A stretch of DNA of 64,000 bases, from NCBI GenBank assembly GCA_963743035.1, contig CAVUOB010000008.1, positions 109,386-173,385 of the forward strand. The letters are read 5' to 3'. A program made the translations under genes and the position numbers. Positions 40,065 to 48,594 of the stretch are shown here, one piece after another; positions within the stretch are counted from its first letter, which is position 1, and each line of letters starts with the position of its first letter. Source of the DNA: PALSA-911 sp963743035. GTDB lineage: Bacteria > Pseudomonadota > Alphaproteobacteria > Acetobacterales > Acetobacteraceae. The notes beneath the pieces were generated by a model. The model was not told the DNA's origin, did not search any database, and was given only the letters and a program-made list of their open reading frames with translations.

Positions 40065-42005
40065 ATGCCCGCCATTACCCTGCCCGACGGTTCCGTCCGC
40101 CGTTTCGATGGGCCGGTCACGGGCACGGACATCGCCGCCGCCATCGGCCCCGGCCTGGCCCGCGCCGCCCTGGCGATGAAGCTGAACGGCAAGACCGTCG
40201 ACCTCGCGACCGAGGTGGACGCCGACGCCTTCGTGACCTTCATCACCCGCCGCGACCCCGACGCGCTGGAGATGATCCGCCACGACTGCGCCCATGTCCT
40301 CGCCGAGGCGGTGCAGACGCTGTATCCGGGCACCCAGGTCACCATCGGCCCGTCCATCGAGAACGGCTTCTATTACGACTTCGCCCGCAACGAACCGTTC
40401 ACCCCGGAGGATTTCGGAGCGATCGAGGCGGAAATGCGCCGGATCATCGCCCGCGCCGCGCCGTTCGAGCGCCAGGTGATGGACCGCGAGGACGCCATCG
40501 CCTTCTTCCAGGCCAAGGGCGAGAAATACAAGGCGCAGCTGATCCAGGACCTGCCGGCTACCGAGGTGATCACGCTCTACAAACAGGGCGACTGGATCGA
40601 TCTCTGCCGCGGCCCGCATATGCGCGGCACCGGTGATGTCGGCAACGCATTCAAGCTGATGAAGGTGGCCGGCGCCTATTGGCGCGGCGATCACCGCAAC
40701 GCCATGCTCTCGCGCATCTACGGCACCGCCTGGCGCGACCAGAAGGAGCTCGACGCCTACCTGCACATGCTGGAGGAAGCCGAACGGCGCGACCACCGGC
40801 GCATTGGCAAGGACATGGGCCTGTTCCACTTGCAGGAGGAAGCCGTCGGCAGCGTGTTCTGGCACCCCAAGGGCTGGAAGCTGTACCGCATCGCCGAGGA
40901 CTACATGCGCCGCCGGCTAGACGCCGCCGGCTACCAGGAGGTCCGCACCCCGCAGCTGGTCGACCGCGCGCTGTGGGAGGCGTCCGGCCATTGGGAGAAA
41001 TTCCGCGAGCACATGTTCATCGCCACCGTCGAGGACGAGGACAAGGTGCTGGCGCTGAAGCCGATGAACTGCCCCTGCCACGTGCAGATCTTCCGCCAGG
41101 GCCTGCGTTCCTATCGCGAGCTGCCGTTCCGCATGGCCGAATTCGGCTCCTGCCATCGCTACGAGCCGTCCGGCGCGCTGCACGGCATCATGCGCGTGCG
41201 CGCCTTCACCCAGGACGACGCGCATATCTTCTGCACCGAGGCGCAGATCGCCGACGAGACGGTGAAGTTCGTCGACCTGCTGTCCTCGATCTATCGCGAT
41301 TTCGGCTTCTCGGAATTCCGCATCAAGTTCTCCGACCGCCCGGAATTGCGGGCCGGGGCGGACGATGTCTGGGACCGGGCCGAAAGCGCCCTGAAGGAGG
41401 CCTGCGCCACCGCCGGCGTGGAATACGCGCTGAACCCGGGGGAGGGCGCCTTCTACGGCCCCAAGCTGGAATTCGTGCTGCGCGACGCGATCGGCCGGGA
41501 CTGGCAGTGCGGCACGCTGCAGGTGGATTTCGTGCTGCCCGAGCGTCTCAACGCCGAATATGTCGGCGAGGACGGCGCGCGCCATCGCCCGGTCATGCTG
41601 CACCGCGCGATCCTCGGCAGCTTCGAACGCTTCCTCGGCATCTTGATCGAGCAGTATGCCGGCCGTTTCCCGCTCTGGCTGGCGCCGGTGCAGGTGGTGG
41701 TCGCGACTATCGTCTCCGATGCGGACGAATACGCCGAGGAAGTCGCCGCCGCCCTGCGCCTGGCGGGCCTGGAAGTGCGGACCGACCTGACCAACCAGAA
41801 GATCAACGCCAAGGTGCGCGAGCACAGCCTCGCGCATGTCCCCGTGCTCGCCGTCGTCGGCCGCAAGGAGGCGGAGAACCGCACCGTCGCGCTGCGCCGC
41901 CTCGGCGGGGACGCGCAGGAGGTGATCGGCCTCGACGAAGCCGTCGCCCGGCTGCGTGCCGAAGCAACCCCGCCCGACCTCGCACGGCTCGCCAAGGAGG
42001 ACTAA
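40065..42005 (+). CDS. thrS: Threonyl-tRNA synthetase
   Basis: 646 residues, full length. TGS domain (1-65), editing domain with RHDCAHVLAEAV near 70 and CRGPHMRGTGDVG near 180, class II core with motif 2 EFGSCHRYEPSGALHGIMRVR near 362 and motif 3 LHRAILGSFERFLGILIEQ near 515, zinc ligand Cys in MNCPCHVQIF, and C-terminal anticodon-binding domain to the end. Charges tRNA-Thr and edits Ser-tRNA-Thr. Precedes infC as in many bacteria. Confidence 0.97.
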   Translation: MPAITLPDGSVRRFDGPVTGTDIAAAIGPGLARAALAMKLNGKTVDLATEVDADAFVTFITRRDPDALEMIRHDCAHVLAEAVQTLYPGTQVTIGPSIENGFYYDFARNEPFTPEDFGAIEAEMRRIIARAAPFERQVMDREDAIAFFQAKGEKYKAQLIQDLPATEVITLYKQGDWIDLCRGPHMRGTGDVGNAFKLMKVAGAYWRGDHRNAMLSRIYGTAWRDQKELDAYLHMLEEAERRDHRRIGKDMGLFHLQEEAVGSVFWHPKGWKLYRIAEDYMRRRLDAAGYQEVRTPQLVDRALWEASGHWEKFREHMFIATVEDEDKVLALKPMNCPCHVQIFRQGLRSYRELPFRMAEFGSCHRYEPSGALHGIMRVRAFTQDDAHIFCTEAQIADETVKFVDLLSSIYRDFGFSEFRIKFSDRPELRAGADDVWDRAESALKEACATAGVEYALNPGEGAFYGPKLEFVLRDAIGRDWQCGTLQVDFVLPERLNAEYVGEDGARHRPVMLHRAILGSFERFLGILIEQYAGRFPLWLAPVQVVVATIVSDADEYAEEVAAALRLAGLEVRTDLTNQKINAKVREHSLAHVPVLAVVGRKEAENRTVALRRLGGDAQEVIGLDEAVARLRAEATPPDLARLAKED

Positions 42006-42009
42006 CCCG

Positions 42010-42056
42010 AAAAATCCCCCTCTCCCCCACTTCGGGGGAGAGGGCGGGGGTGAGGG
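42010..42056. repeat. REP-like palindrome between thrS and infC
   Basis: CTCTCCCCC-ACTT-CGGGGGAGAG followed by GGCGGGGGTGAGGGGGG, the same module as at 3707. It may end or stabilise the thrS transcript. Confidence 0.7.
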
Positions 42057-42208
42057 GGGGGTGCCAAAGGGGTGAGGGGGTGCCAAACCCACCCCCGGAA
42101 CGACGTAACCCACCCGGTCACTTGATATTGCACCGGATCAGCGCCAAAACTAAGGATGATCCGTGTCATACTGCGGATCAGACCGATCAACGTCTATAGG
42201 AGAAGACC

Positions 42209-42745
42209 ATAGCCCGAGGACCCATGCCTGCCCCCGCGACCCGTGACGGGCCGCGCGTGAACGAAGACATCCGCTCCCCCCAGGTGCGTCTGATCGACGA
42301 AGAGGGAGAGATGCAGGGCGTCATGACCGCCCGCGAAGCGATCCAGCGAGCCTACTCCGTCGGCCTCGACCTGCTCGAGATCAGCCCGAATGCGGACCCG
42401 CCGGTCGTGAAGATTCTTGACTTCGGCAAGTTCAAATACGAACAGCAGAAGAAGCGCAACGAAGCCAAGAAGAAGCAAAAAGTCATCGAAATCAAGGAGA
42501 TCAAGGTCCGCCCGAACATCGACGAGAACGACTATCAGGTGAAGATGCGCGCCATGAAGTCGTTCATCGAGGAGGGGGACAAGGTGAAGGTGACGCTGCG
42601 CTTCCGCGGCCGCGAGATGGCGCACCAGGACATCGGCATCCGCGTGCTGGAGCGCATCCGCACCGAAATGGACCCCGTCACCAAGGTCGAGCAGATGCCG
42701 AAGATGGAAAACCGGCAAATGGTAATGGTGCTCTCGCCGCGCTGA
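42209..42745 (+). CDS. infC: Translation initiation factor IF-3, ATA start
   Basis: 178 residues. N-domain RVNEDIRSPQVRLIDEEGEMQGVM, helical linker FKYEQQKKRNEAKKKQK, C-domain VRPNIDENDYQVKMRAMKSFIEEGDKVKVTLRFRGREMAH. Prevents premature subunit joining and checks the initiator tRNA. AGGAG at 42198-42202 is placed 6 nt before ATA 42209 (Ile-Ala-Arg-Gly-Pro-Met), while the internal ATG 42224 has a poorly spaced site. Rare start codons on infC are the known basis of its self-repression, so ATA is preferred. The ATG reading would be 173 residues. Confidence 0.93.
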   Translation: MARGPMPAPATRDGPRVNEDIRSPQVRLIDEEGEMQGVMTAREAIQRAYSVGLDLLEISPNADPPVVKILDFGKFKYEQQKKRNEAKKKQKVIEIKEIKVRPNIDENDYQVKMRAMKSFIEEGDKVKVTLRFRGREMAHQDIGIRVLERIRTEMDPVTKVEQMPKMENRQMVMVLSPR

Positions 42746-42749
42746 GGCG

Positions 42750-42965
42750 AGGGAAGCAAGGCGAGGGGCTCCGCCCCCTCGACCTCCGCCAGGGGATGGT
42801 CATCCCCTGGACCCCTCGGACGGGTTCGCCGAAGAGGGGGCATAACCGTCGCAGCGGTGGCGAGGCCCTGGACCCGCCCCCTCTTCGACGAACCCCATTG
42901 AAAGGGATGCAAGGGACGACTGTCCCTTGCTGGGGGTTGAAGGGGGCAAAGCCCCCTTGCCTTCC
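42750..42965. repeat. Large nested-palindrome element, diverged copy A
   Basis: Fills the gap between the infC and dienelactone hydrolase stops. It contains the nested hairpins GGGGCTCCGCCCC, AGGGGATGGTCATCCCCT, AAGGGACGACTGTCCCTT and GGGGGCAAAGCCCCC shared with the elements at 45191, 48348 and 53178. The central TTTGTTGGGAAGAGGGC block is replaced by GGGTTCGCCGAAGAGGGGGC and its inverse. Confidence 0.75.
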
Positions 42966-43631
42966 TTACCCCAAATGCTTGGCGAAGAACGCCAGCGTCC
43001 TTTCCTGCGCCAGGTCGTAATCCGGCTTGGAGTAGCTGCCCCGCTCGTCGCAGCCAAATCCGTGGCCGGCGCCCTTGTAGACATAAATATCGGTCTTCGG
43101 CTGGGCGGCGCGCACCGCGTCCACGTCGCTCATCGGGATCGAGGCGTCCGTCTCGCCGAAATGCATCTGCGTCGGGCAGTTCGGCCGCTCGTCCTTGGTC
43201 CCGGCGATGCCGCCGCCATACCAGGCGGAGGACGCGGCAAAGGATTTGGACCGGGTCGCGCCCCACCAGGCGACCGTGCCGCCGAAGCAATAGCCGACGA
43301 TGCCGAGCTTCTTGCCGGCAAGCTGCTTGGCGGCGGCTTCGATGTCGGCCATCACCTGCGCGTCCGTCAGCTTCATCCGCAGCTCACGCCCGGCGGAGAT
43401 GTCGTCCTGGGTGTAGCCGAGTTCGACGCCGGGCTTCACCCGGTCGAACAGCGCCGGCGCGCACACGGCATAGCCGGCGGCGGCGAAACGGTCGGCCATT
43501 TCGCGCATGTGGTGATTGACGCCAAAAATCTCCTGCACGACGACGATGCCGGCCTTGGCATTGGCGGGCCCGGCGACGTAGGCGGAAAGCTTGTGGCCGT
43601 CGGCGGCCGTCAGTTCGATGTTATTGCCCAT
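42966..43631 (-). CDS. Dienelactone hydrolase family protein
   Basis: 221-residue alpha/beta hydrolase of the carboxymethylenebutenolidase type. The nucleophile is Cys in GIVGYCFGGTVAWW near residue 118, the acid in HFGETDASIPMSDV near 167, the His in GAGHGFGCDERGSY near 198, and the N-terminal VVQEIFGVNHHMREMADR carries the conserved Glu. The usual role is hydrolysis of dienelactone in chloroaromatic degradation, but no such pathway is nearby, so the physiological substrate is unknown. Convergent with infC across repeat copy A. Confidence 0.88.
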   Translation of the reverse strand: MGNNIELTAADGHKLSAYVAGPANAKAGIVVVQEIFGVNHHMREMADRFAAAGYAVCAPALFDRVKPGVELGYTQDDISAGRELRMKLTDAQVMADIEAAAKQLAGKKLGIVGYCFGGTVAWWGATRSKSFAASSAWYGGGIAGTKDERPNCPTQMHFGETDASIPMSDVDAVRAAQPKTDIYVYKGAGHGFGCDERGSYSKPDYDLAQERTLAFFAKHLG

Positions 43632-43682
43632 TCAAAGTCCTCCCGGGTTGCGGATAATGCATCCGCGCGGGAGAATGGCGCG

Positions 43683-43877
43683 ATGGGCGAGATCGTCAAC
43701 CTCCGCCAGGTGAAGAAGCGCCGCGACCGCGATGCCAGGGCGGCCGAGGCCGCGGAAAACCGCGTCCGCCGCGGCCGCACCGGCGCGCAGAAAGACAACG
43801 ACCGCCGCGCCGAAGCCCGCCGCATCGCCGGGCTGGAGGCAGCCCGCATCCCGCCGGACGACCCGTCGACCCCCTGA
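43683..43877 (+). CDS. DUF4169 family protein
   Basis: 64-residue highly charged protein (MGEIVNLRQVKKRRDRDARAAEAAENR...), matching the short DUF4169 family of Alphaproteobacteria. Predicted to be one long helix plus a tail, function unknown. The ATG at 43683 has GGGAGA 8 nt upstream. Between the divergent hydrolase and the binding-protein gene. Confidence 0.75.
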   Translation: MGEIVNLRQVKKRRDRDARAAEAAENRVRRGRTGAQKDNDRRAEARRIAGLEAARIPPDDPSTP

Positions 43878-43977
43878 TCGACACCGGGGCTTGCGTCGCG
43901 GCGATCCTGCGGCATGATCGCCGTTCAACGGCCGGCTCCAGACCGGCCTTTTCGAACAATGTTTGGGGGGAAACACG

Positions 43978-45180
43978 ATGATCCGGATTTCACGACGCAA
44001 GGCGCTTGCCCTGGCCTCCGCCAGCGCATTGGCGACACCCGCCATTGCGCAGATCAAAAGCGCCCCGGGGATCACCAACAAGGAGATCCTGCTCGGCCAG
44101 ACCGAGCCGTATTCCGGCCCCGCCTCCAGCTACGCGCCGATCGCCTTCTCCCAGCTCGCCTATATCGACGGGATCAACGAGAGGGGCGGCATCAACGGCC
44201 GCAAGATCAAGGTCATCAGCCTCGATGACGGCTACAGCCCGCCGCGCACGGTCGAGCAGACGCGCCGGCTGGTGGAACAGGACAATGTGGCGGCGATCTT
44301 CCTGCAACTCGGCACACCCTGCGCGACGGCGACACGCAAATACCTGAACGCCAAGAAAGTGCCGCAGATCTTCATCGCCTCCGGCGCCACCCAGTTCGGC
44401 GACCACGTGAATTTTCCCTGGAGCATCGGCTGGCAGCCCAGCTACCAGATCGAGGGCCGGATCTACGCCAAATACGTGCTGGCGAACAAACCCGACGCCA
44501 AGATCGCCGTGCTCTACCAGAACGACGACAGCGGCAAGGACTACTACAAGGGCTTCCGCGACGGGCTCGGCGACCAGGGCAGCCGCATCGCCGCGGTCGT
44601 CAGCTACGAGGTAACGGACGCAACGATCGACAGCCAGCTGGTGCAGCTCCGGGATTCCGGTGCCAACACGCTGTTCGCCTCCTGCGTGCCGAAATTCCAG
44701 GCGATGGCCGTGCGCAAGACCTATGACCTCGGCTGGAAGCCGCTGTACATCATGTCCAATGTCGGCTCCTCCGTGACGTCAGGCATCAATCCCGCCGGCC
44801 CGGAAAAGGCCATCGGCCACCTGACCGCCGCCTACATGAAGGACCCGACCGATCCGAACTGGGCGGAAGACGCCGGCTACAAGGAATGGCTCGCCTTCAT
44901 GAAGAAATACCAGCCGCAAGGCGACATCGCCGACATCAACAACGTCTACGGCTATTGCGCCGCCCAGACGCTGATCCCGGTGCTGCAGCAATGCGGCGAG
45001 GACCTGTCGCGCGAGAACATCATGCGGCAGGCGACCAACCTCGATCTGCAGCTGCCGATGTTCCACCATGGCATCCGCTTCAAGACCACCGCTACGGACT
45101 ACTACGCCATCAAGCAGTTGCGCATGCAACGCTTCGACGGCAAAGGCTGGCGCCCCTTCGGCGAACCGCTGAACGCGTGA
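43978..45180 (+). CDS. Branched-chain amino acid-type ABC transporter substrate-binding protein
   Basis: 400 residues, periplasmic binding protein type I (LivJ-like). The signal peptide has a twin-arginine look (ISRRKALALASASALATPAIAQ), then GVTDKEILLGQTEPYSGPAS-type ITNKEILLGQTEPYSGPASS, ERGGINGRKIKVISLDDGYSPPRTVEQTRRLVEQD and AIKQLRMQRFDG near the end. GGGGGGA lies upstream of ATG 43978. It is an orphan with no permease or ATPase genes beside it, so its transporter partner and ligand are unknown. Confidence 0.88.
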   Translation: MIRISRRKALALASASALATPAIAQIKSAPGITNKEILLGQTEPYSGPASSYAPIAFSQLAYIDGINERGGINGRKIKVISLDDGYSPPRTVEQTRRLVEQDNVAAIFLQLGTPCATATRKYLNAKKVPQIFIASGATQFGDHVNFPWSIGWQPSYQIEGRIYAKYVLANKPDAKIAVLYQNDDSGKDYYKGFRDGLGDQGSRIAAVVSYEVTDATIDSQLVQLRDSGANTLFASCVPKFQAMAVRKTYDLGWKPLYIMSNVGSSVTSGINPAGPEKAIGHLTAAYMKDPTDPNWAEDAGYKEWLAFMKKYQPQGDIADINNVYGYCAAQTLIPVLQQCGEDLSRENIMRQATNLDLQLPMFHHGIRFKTTATDYYAIKQLRMQRFDGKGWRPFGEPLNA

Positions 45181-45190
45181 GCGGCAGGAA

Positions 45191-45436
45191 GCAAGGCTGG
45201 GGCTCCGCCCCAGACCCCGGCGGGCTCCGCCCTGCACCCGCCAAGGGACAGTCGTCCCTTGGAACCCTGTCAGACTGGTTTGTTGGGATGAGGGCCCAAC
45301 CGAAATAGCCGTTGATAGGCTACGTCGCAGCCCTCTTCCCAACAAACCAAACGGAAAGGGGTCCAGGGGATGACCATCCCCTCGCGGGTGGAGGGGCAGA
45401 GCCCTCCCGGGGTCTGGGGCAGAGCCCCAGCCTTGC
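45191..45436. repeat. Large nested-palindrome element, copy B
   Basis: About 246 bp with terminal inverted arms beginning GCAAGGCTGGGGCTCCGCCC and ending GCAGAGCCCCAGCCTTGC. It has internal hairpins and a centre TGGTTTGTTGGGATGAGGGC...CCCTCTTCCCAACAAACCA around GTTGATAGGCTACGTC. It lies between two convergent stop codons (45180 and 45440). Its centre is the reverse complement of that of copy C. Confidence 0.85.
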
Positions 45437-45439
45437 TCC

Positions 45440-46150
45440 TCAGGCGGTCGCGAACTTGCCTCGGCCGAAGACGCGGTCGAGTTGTTCGGTCGTGACCTTG
45501 TCGGGGGTGGAGACCTTGGTGCGCACTTCGTCGGCGGCGGCGATGGCGCGAACCACGGCCGGGCGGGCGGCGACGTCGGCGATCCAGCGCAGCAGGTTCG
45601 GATGTTCCGCCTTGGCCTCGCCCAGGAACATGTCGACCATGCGCGCCCAGGGGAACGTGGCGACATCGGCGATGGAGTAGGCGTCGCCGCCGAGATACTT
45701 GGTCTCGCCCAGCCGCTGCTCCAGCGTCTTGTAGATGGTGCGCACCTGGGTCTTGTAGCGGCTGAGCGCGTAGTCGTTGCCGGGGCCGGCGAAGCGGACG
45801 AAATGCACCAGCTGGCCGGACATCGGGCCGAGGCCGGTCATCTGCACCATCATCCATTGCAGCGCGTCGTAGCGGGCGGTGCCCTCCTTCGCCAGCAGCT
45901 TGCCGGTCTTTTCCGCCAGGTAGATCAGGATCGCGCCGGACTCGAACACCGTGTAGGGCTTTCCGCCGGGACCGTCCTGGTCGACGATGACGGGCACCTT
46001 GGCGTTCGGGTTCAGCTTCGTGAACTCAGCGCTGAACTGCTGGTTGCCGAAGACGTCGACGGGATGGACGGTGTAGGGAAGGCCGAGTTCCTCGAGCGCG
46101 ATGTAGACCTTCACGACGTTCGGGCTGCCCATGGCATAGAAATCGATCAT
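45440..46150 (-). CDS. Glutathione S-transferase, YfcG/Ure2-like
   Basis: 236 residues. Thioredoxin-like domain with MIDFYAMGSPNVVKVYIALEELGLPY and PNAKVPVIVDQDG cis-Pro loop, FESGAILIYLAEKTG near 65, then a helical domain with DALQWMMVQMTGLGPMSGQ and the capping motif YSIADVATFPWARM near 178. Resembles the nu-class YfcG group with disulfide reductase activity. AGGAGGAAACATTC before ATG 46150 fixes the start. Probably cytoplasmic redox defence. Confidence 0.87.
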   Translation of the reverse strand: MIDFYAMGSPNVVKVYIALEELGLPYTVHPVDVFGNQQFSAEFTKLNPNAKVPVIVDQDGPGGKPYTVFESGAILIYLAEKTGKLLAKEGTARYDALQWMMVQMTGLGPMSGQLVHFVRFAGPGNDYALSRYKTQVRTIYKTLEQRLGETKYLGGDAYSIADVATFPWARMVDMFLGEAKAEHPNLLRWIADVAARPAVVRAIAAADEVRTKVSTPDKVTTEQLDRVFGRGKFATA

Positions 46151-46258
46151 GAATGTTTCCTCCTGTGACCGCGCGTTTGCGCCTGCCGCGGACGATGCGG
46201 GCATCCGCCCGGGCCCGTCAATCGTGACCCGGAATTGTCACCGCCCATGCGGCTGCCC

Positions 46259-46714
46259 ATGCGCCTGATCGCGGTCGGAAAACTGCGCGACGGGCCGGAG
46301 GCGGAGCTGTTCGCGCGCTACAATGCCCGGCTGCGGCCACGCATCGCGGTGACCGAGATCGCGGAGGGACAGGGCTCGCCGGCGGAGGCCAAGCGGCGGG
46401 AGGGCACGGCGATCCTGGCGGCGCTGCCGGCCACCGCCTTCGCGGTGGCGCTGGACCTGGGCGGGACCGCGCCGGACAGCGAGGGGCTGGCCAAATTGCT
46501 GGAGCGCTGGCTGGGCCTGTCGCGGCCGCTGTGTTTCCTGATCGGCGGGGCGGAGGGTCTGGACGGCCCGGTGATCGCGCGGGCCGACGCGGTACTCTCG
46601 CTCGGCAGGCTGACCTGGCCGCATATGCTGGTGCGCGTGCTGCTGGCCGAGCAGCTTTTCCGCGCCAGCGCGATCCTGTCCGGCCATCCGTATCATCGCG
46701 CCGGGCGGCCGTGA
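46259..46714 (+). CDS. rlmH: 23S rRNA (pseudouridine-1915-N3)-methyltransferase RlmH
   Basis: 151-residue SPOUT methyltransferase acting on helix 69 of the 70S ribosome. MRLIAVGKLRDGPEAELFARY at the start, ALDLGGTAPDSEGLAKLL near 70, LIGGAEGLDGPV near 100 (SAM knot), and LSLGRLTWPHMLVRVLLAEQLFRASAILSGHPYHR at the end, all diagnostic. ATG 46247 (four codons longer) or TTG 46235 are alternatives. Upstream of gpmI as is common. Confidence 0.92.
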   Translation: MRLIAVGKLRDGPEAELFARYNARLRPRIAVTEIAEGQGSPAEAKRREGTAILAALPATAFAVALDLGGTAPDSEGLAKLLERWLGLSRPLCFLIGGAEGLDGPVIARADAVLSLGRLTWPHMLVRVLLAEQLFRASAILSGHPYHRAGRP

Positions 46715-46796
46715 CCCTTGTTCGGCTTCGGCGCGTTCGTTAGAGAACCCCTGGAGAGAGACCCAGTTAAGCGCCGGAATTTCCAGGAGCAGGACC

Positions 46797-48347
46797 ATGG
46801 CCGACCTACAGAAGAAGCGCCCCGTCATGCTTGTGATCCTCGACGGCTGGGGATGGCGCGAAGACCCGGCCGACAACGCCGTGCTGCAGGCGAAGACCCC
46901 GAATTTCGATCGTCTCTGGGCCAGCTGCCCGCACGCGCTGCTGCGCACCTCCGGGCTGAATGTCGGCCTGCCGGACGGCCAGATGGGCAATTCCGAGGTC
47001 GGCCACCTGAATATCGGCGCCGGGCGGGTGGTCATGCAGGACCTGCCGCGGATCGGCCGGGCGATCGAGGACGGCAGCCTGGCGCGAAGCCCGGTGCTGG
47101 CCGAGCTGATCGCTGGGGTGAAGGCATCTGGCGGCACCTGCCACTTGTTCGGCCTGGCCTCCCCGGGCGGCGTGCACTCCCACCAGGAACACGCCGCCGC
47201 CCTGGCGCGGATGCTAGACGAGGCCGGGGTGAAGACCCTGGTGCACGCCTTCACGGATGGGCGCGACACCCCGCCGCAATCGGCCGGAGAGGATCTGCGC
47301 CGGCTGTCGGCCGCGCTGCCCGAACGGGTGAAGATTGCCACCGTCAGCGGCCGCTACTACGCCATGGACCGCGACAAGCGCTGGGAGCGGGTGCAGAAGG
47401 CCTATCTGGCGATGGCGGAAGCCAAGGGACCGCGCTTCGCCGATGCCGCCTCGGTCGTCGATCATGCCTATGGCGCGAATATAACGGACGAGTTCGTCAT
47501 CCCCGCCGTGGTCGGCGATTACGCCGGCATGCGGGACGGCGACGCGCTGCTGTGCTTCAACTTCCGCGCCGACCGGGTGCGCGAGATCCTGGCGCCGATG
47601 GTCGATCCCGGCTTCGACGGCTTTCCCAGGGAACGCCGCATCCGGTTCTCCGCCGCCGTCGGCATGACCCATTACAGCGACGCGCTGGCGCCGTTCATGA
47701 CCACGCTGTTCCCGCCGCAGCCCATGACGCATCTACTGGGCCAGGAGGTGGCCGCGGCCGGGCGCATCCAGCTGCGCATGGCGGAGACCGAGAAATATCC
47801 GCACGTGACCTATTTCTTCAACGGCGGCGAGGAAACTCCAAACCCCGGGGAGGAACGGATCCTGGTGCCGTCCCCCAAGGTCGCGACCTACGACCTGCAG
47901 CCGGAAATGTCGGCGCCGGAACTGACCGACAAGGCGGTGGAGCAGATCAACTCGAAGAAGTTCGACCTGATCGTGCTGAACTTCGCCAATCCGGACATGG
48001 TCGGCCATACTGGAAGCCTGCCGGCGGCGATCCGAGCGGTGGAAACGGTGGATGCTGGCCTCGGCCGCATCGCCGACGCGGTGGCGGCCCAGGGCGGCGC
48101 GCTGCTGGTGACCGCCGATCATGGCAATTGCGAGCTGATGCGCGATCCCGCGACCGGCGGGCCGCACACCTCCCACACCACCAACCCGGTGCCGGTGTTC
48201 CTGATGGGCGGCCCATCGCAAACGCTGGAAAACGGCAGCCTGTGCGACATCGCACCGACGTTGCTGCAACTCATGGACCTGCCGCAGCCCGCCGAAATGA
48301 CCGGCACGCCGCTGACCCGCCACTCCGCCGCACGCGCCGCGGAGTAA
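46797..48347 (+). CDS. gpmI: 2,3-bisphosphoglycerate-independent phosphoglycerate mutase
   Basis: 516 residues, alkaline phosphatase superfamily, two Mn ions. Metal site LDGWGWRED near residue 14, phosphoserine Ser in GQMGNSEVGHLNIGAGR near 64, DGRDTPP near 155, NFANPDMVGHTG near 402 and TADHGNCE near 440. Interconverts 3- and 2-phosphoglycerate in glycolysis and gluconeogenesis. AGGAG lies 6 nt before ATG 46797. The stop is followed immediately by repeat copy C. Confidence 0.96.
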   Translation: MADLQKKRPVMLVILDGWGWREDPADNAVLQAKTPNFDRLWASCPHALLRTSGLNVGLPDGQMGNSEVGHLNIGAGRVVMQDLPRIGRAIEDGSLARSPVLAELIAGVKASGGTCHLFGLASPGGVHSHQEHAAALARMLDEAGVKTLVHAFTDGRDTPPQSAGEDLRRLSAALPERVKIATVSGRYYAMDRDKRWERVQKAYLAMAEAKGPRFADAASVVDHAYGANITDEFVIPAVVGDYAGMRDGDALLCFNFRADRVREILAPMVDPGFDGFPRERRIRFSAAVGMTHYSDALAPFMTTLFPPQPMTHLLGQEVAAAGRIQLRMAETEKYPHVTYFFNGGEETPNPGEERILVPSPKVATYDLQPEMSAPELTDKAVEQINSKKFDLIVLNFANPDMVGHTGSLPAAIRAVETVDAGLGRIADAVAAQGGALLVTADHGNCELMRDPATGGPHTSHTTNPVPVFLMGGPSQTLENGSLCDIAPTLLQLMDLPQPAEMTGTPLTRHSAARAAE

Positions 48348-48594
48348 GCGAGGTTGGGGCTCCGCCCCAAACCCCGGCAGGGCTCTGCCCTGCACCCGCA
48401 AGGGGATGGTCATCCCCTTGACCCCTTTCCGTTTGGTTTGTTGGGAAGAGGGCCGCGACGTAGCCTATCAACGGCTATTGCGGTTGGGCCCTCTTCCCAA
48501 CAAACCAGTCCGAGGGATCCAAGGGACGACTGTCCCTTGGTGGGGTGCAGGGGCAAAGCCCCTGCCGGGGTTTGGGGCGGAGCCCCAATCCTGC
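48348..48594. repeat. Large nested-palindrome element, copy C
   Basis: About 247 bp, starting the base after the gpmI stop and running into the envC reading frame. Outer arms TTGGGGCTCCGCCCCAAACC and GGTTTGGGGCGGAGCCCCAA, inner hairpins AAGGGGATGGTCATCCCCTT and CAAGGGACGACTGTCCCTTG. The centre is inverted relative to copies B and D. Confidence 0.85.
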
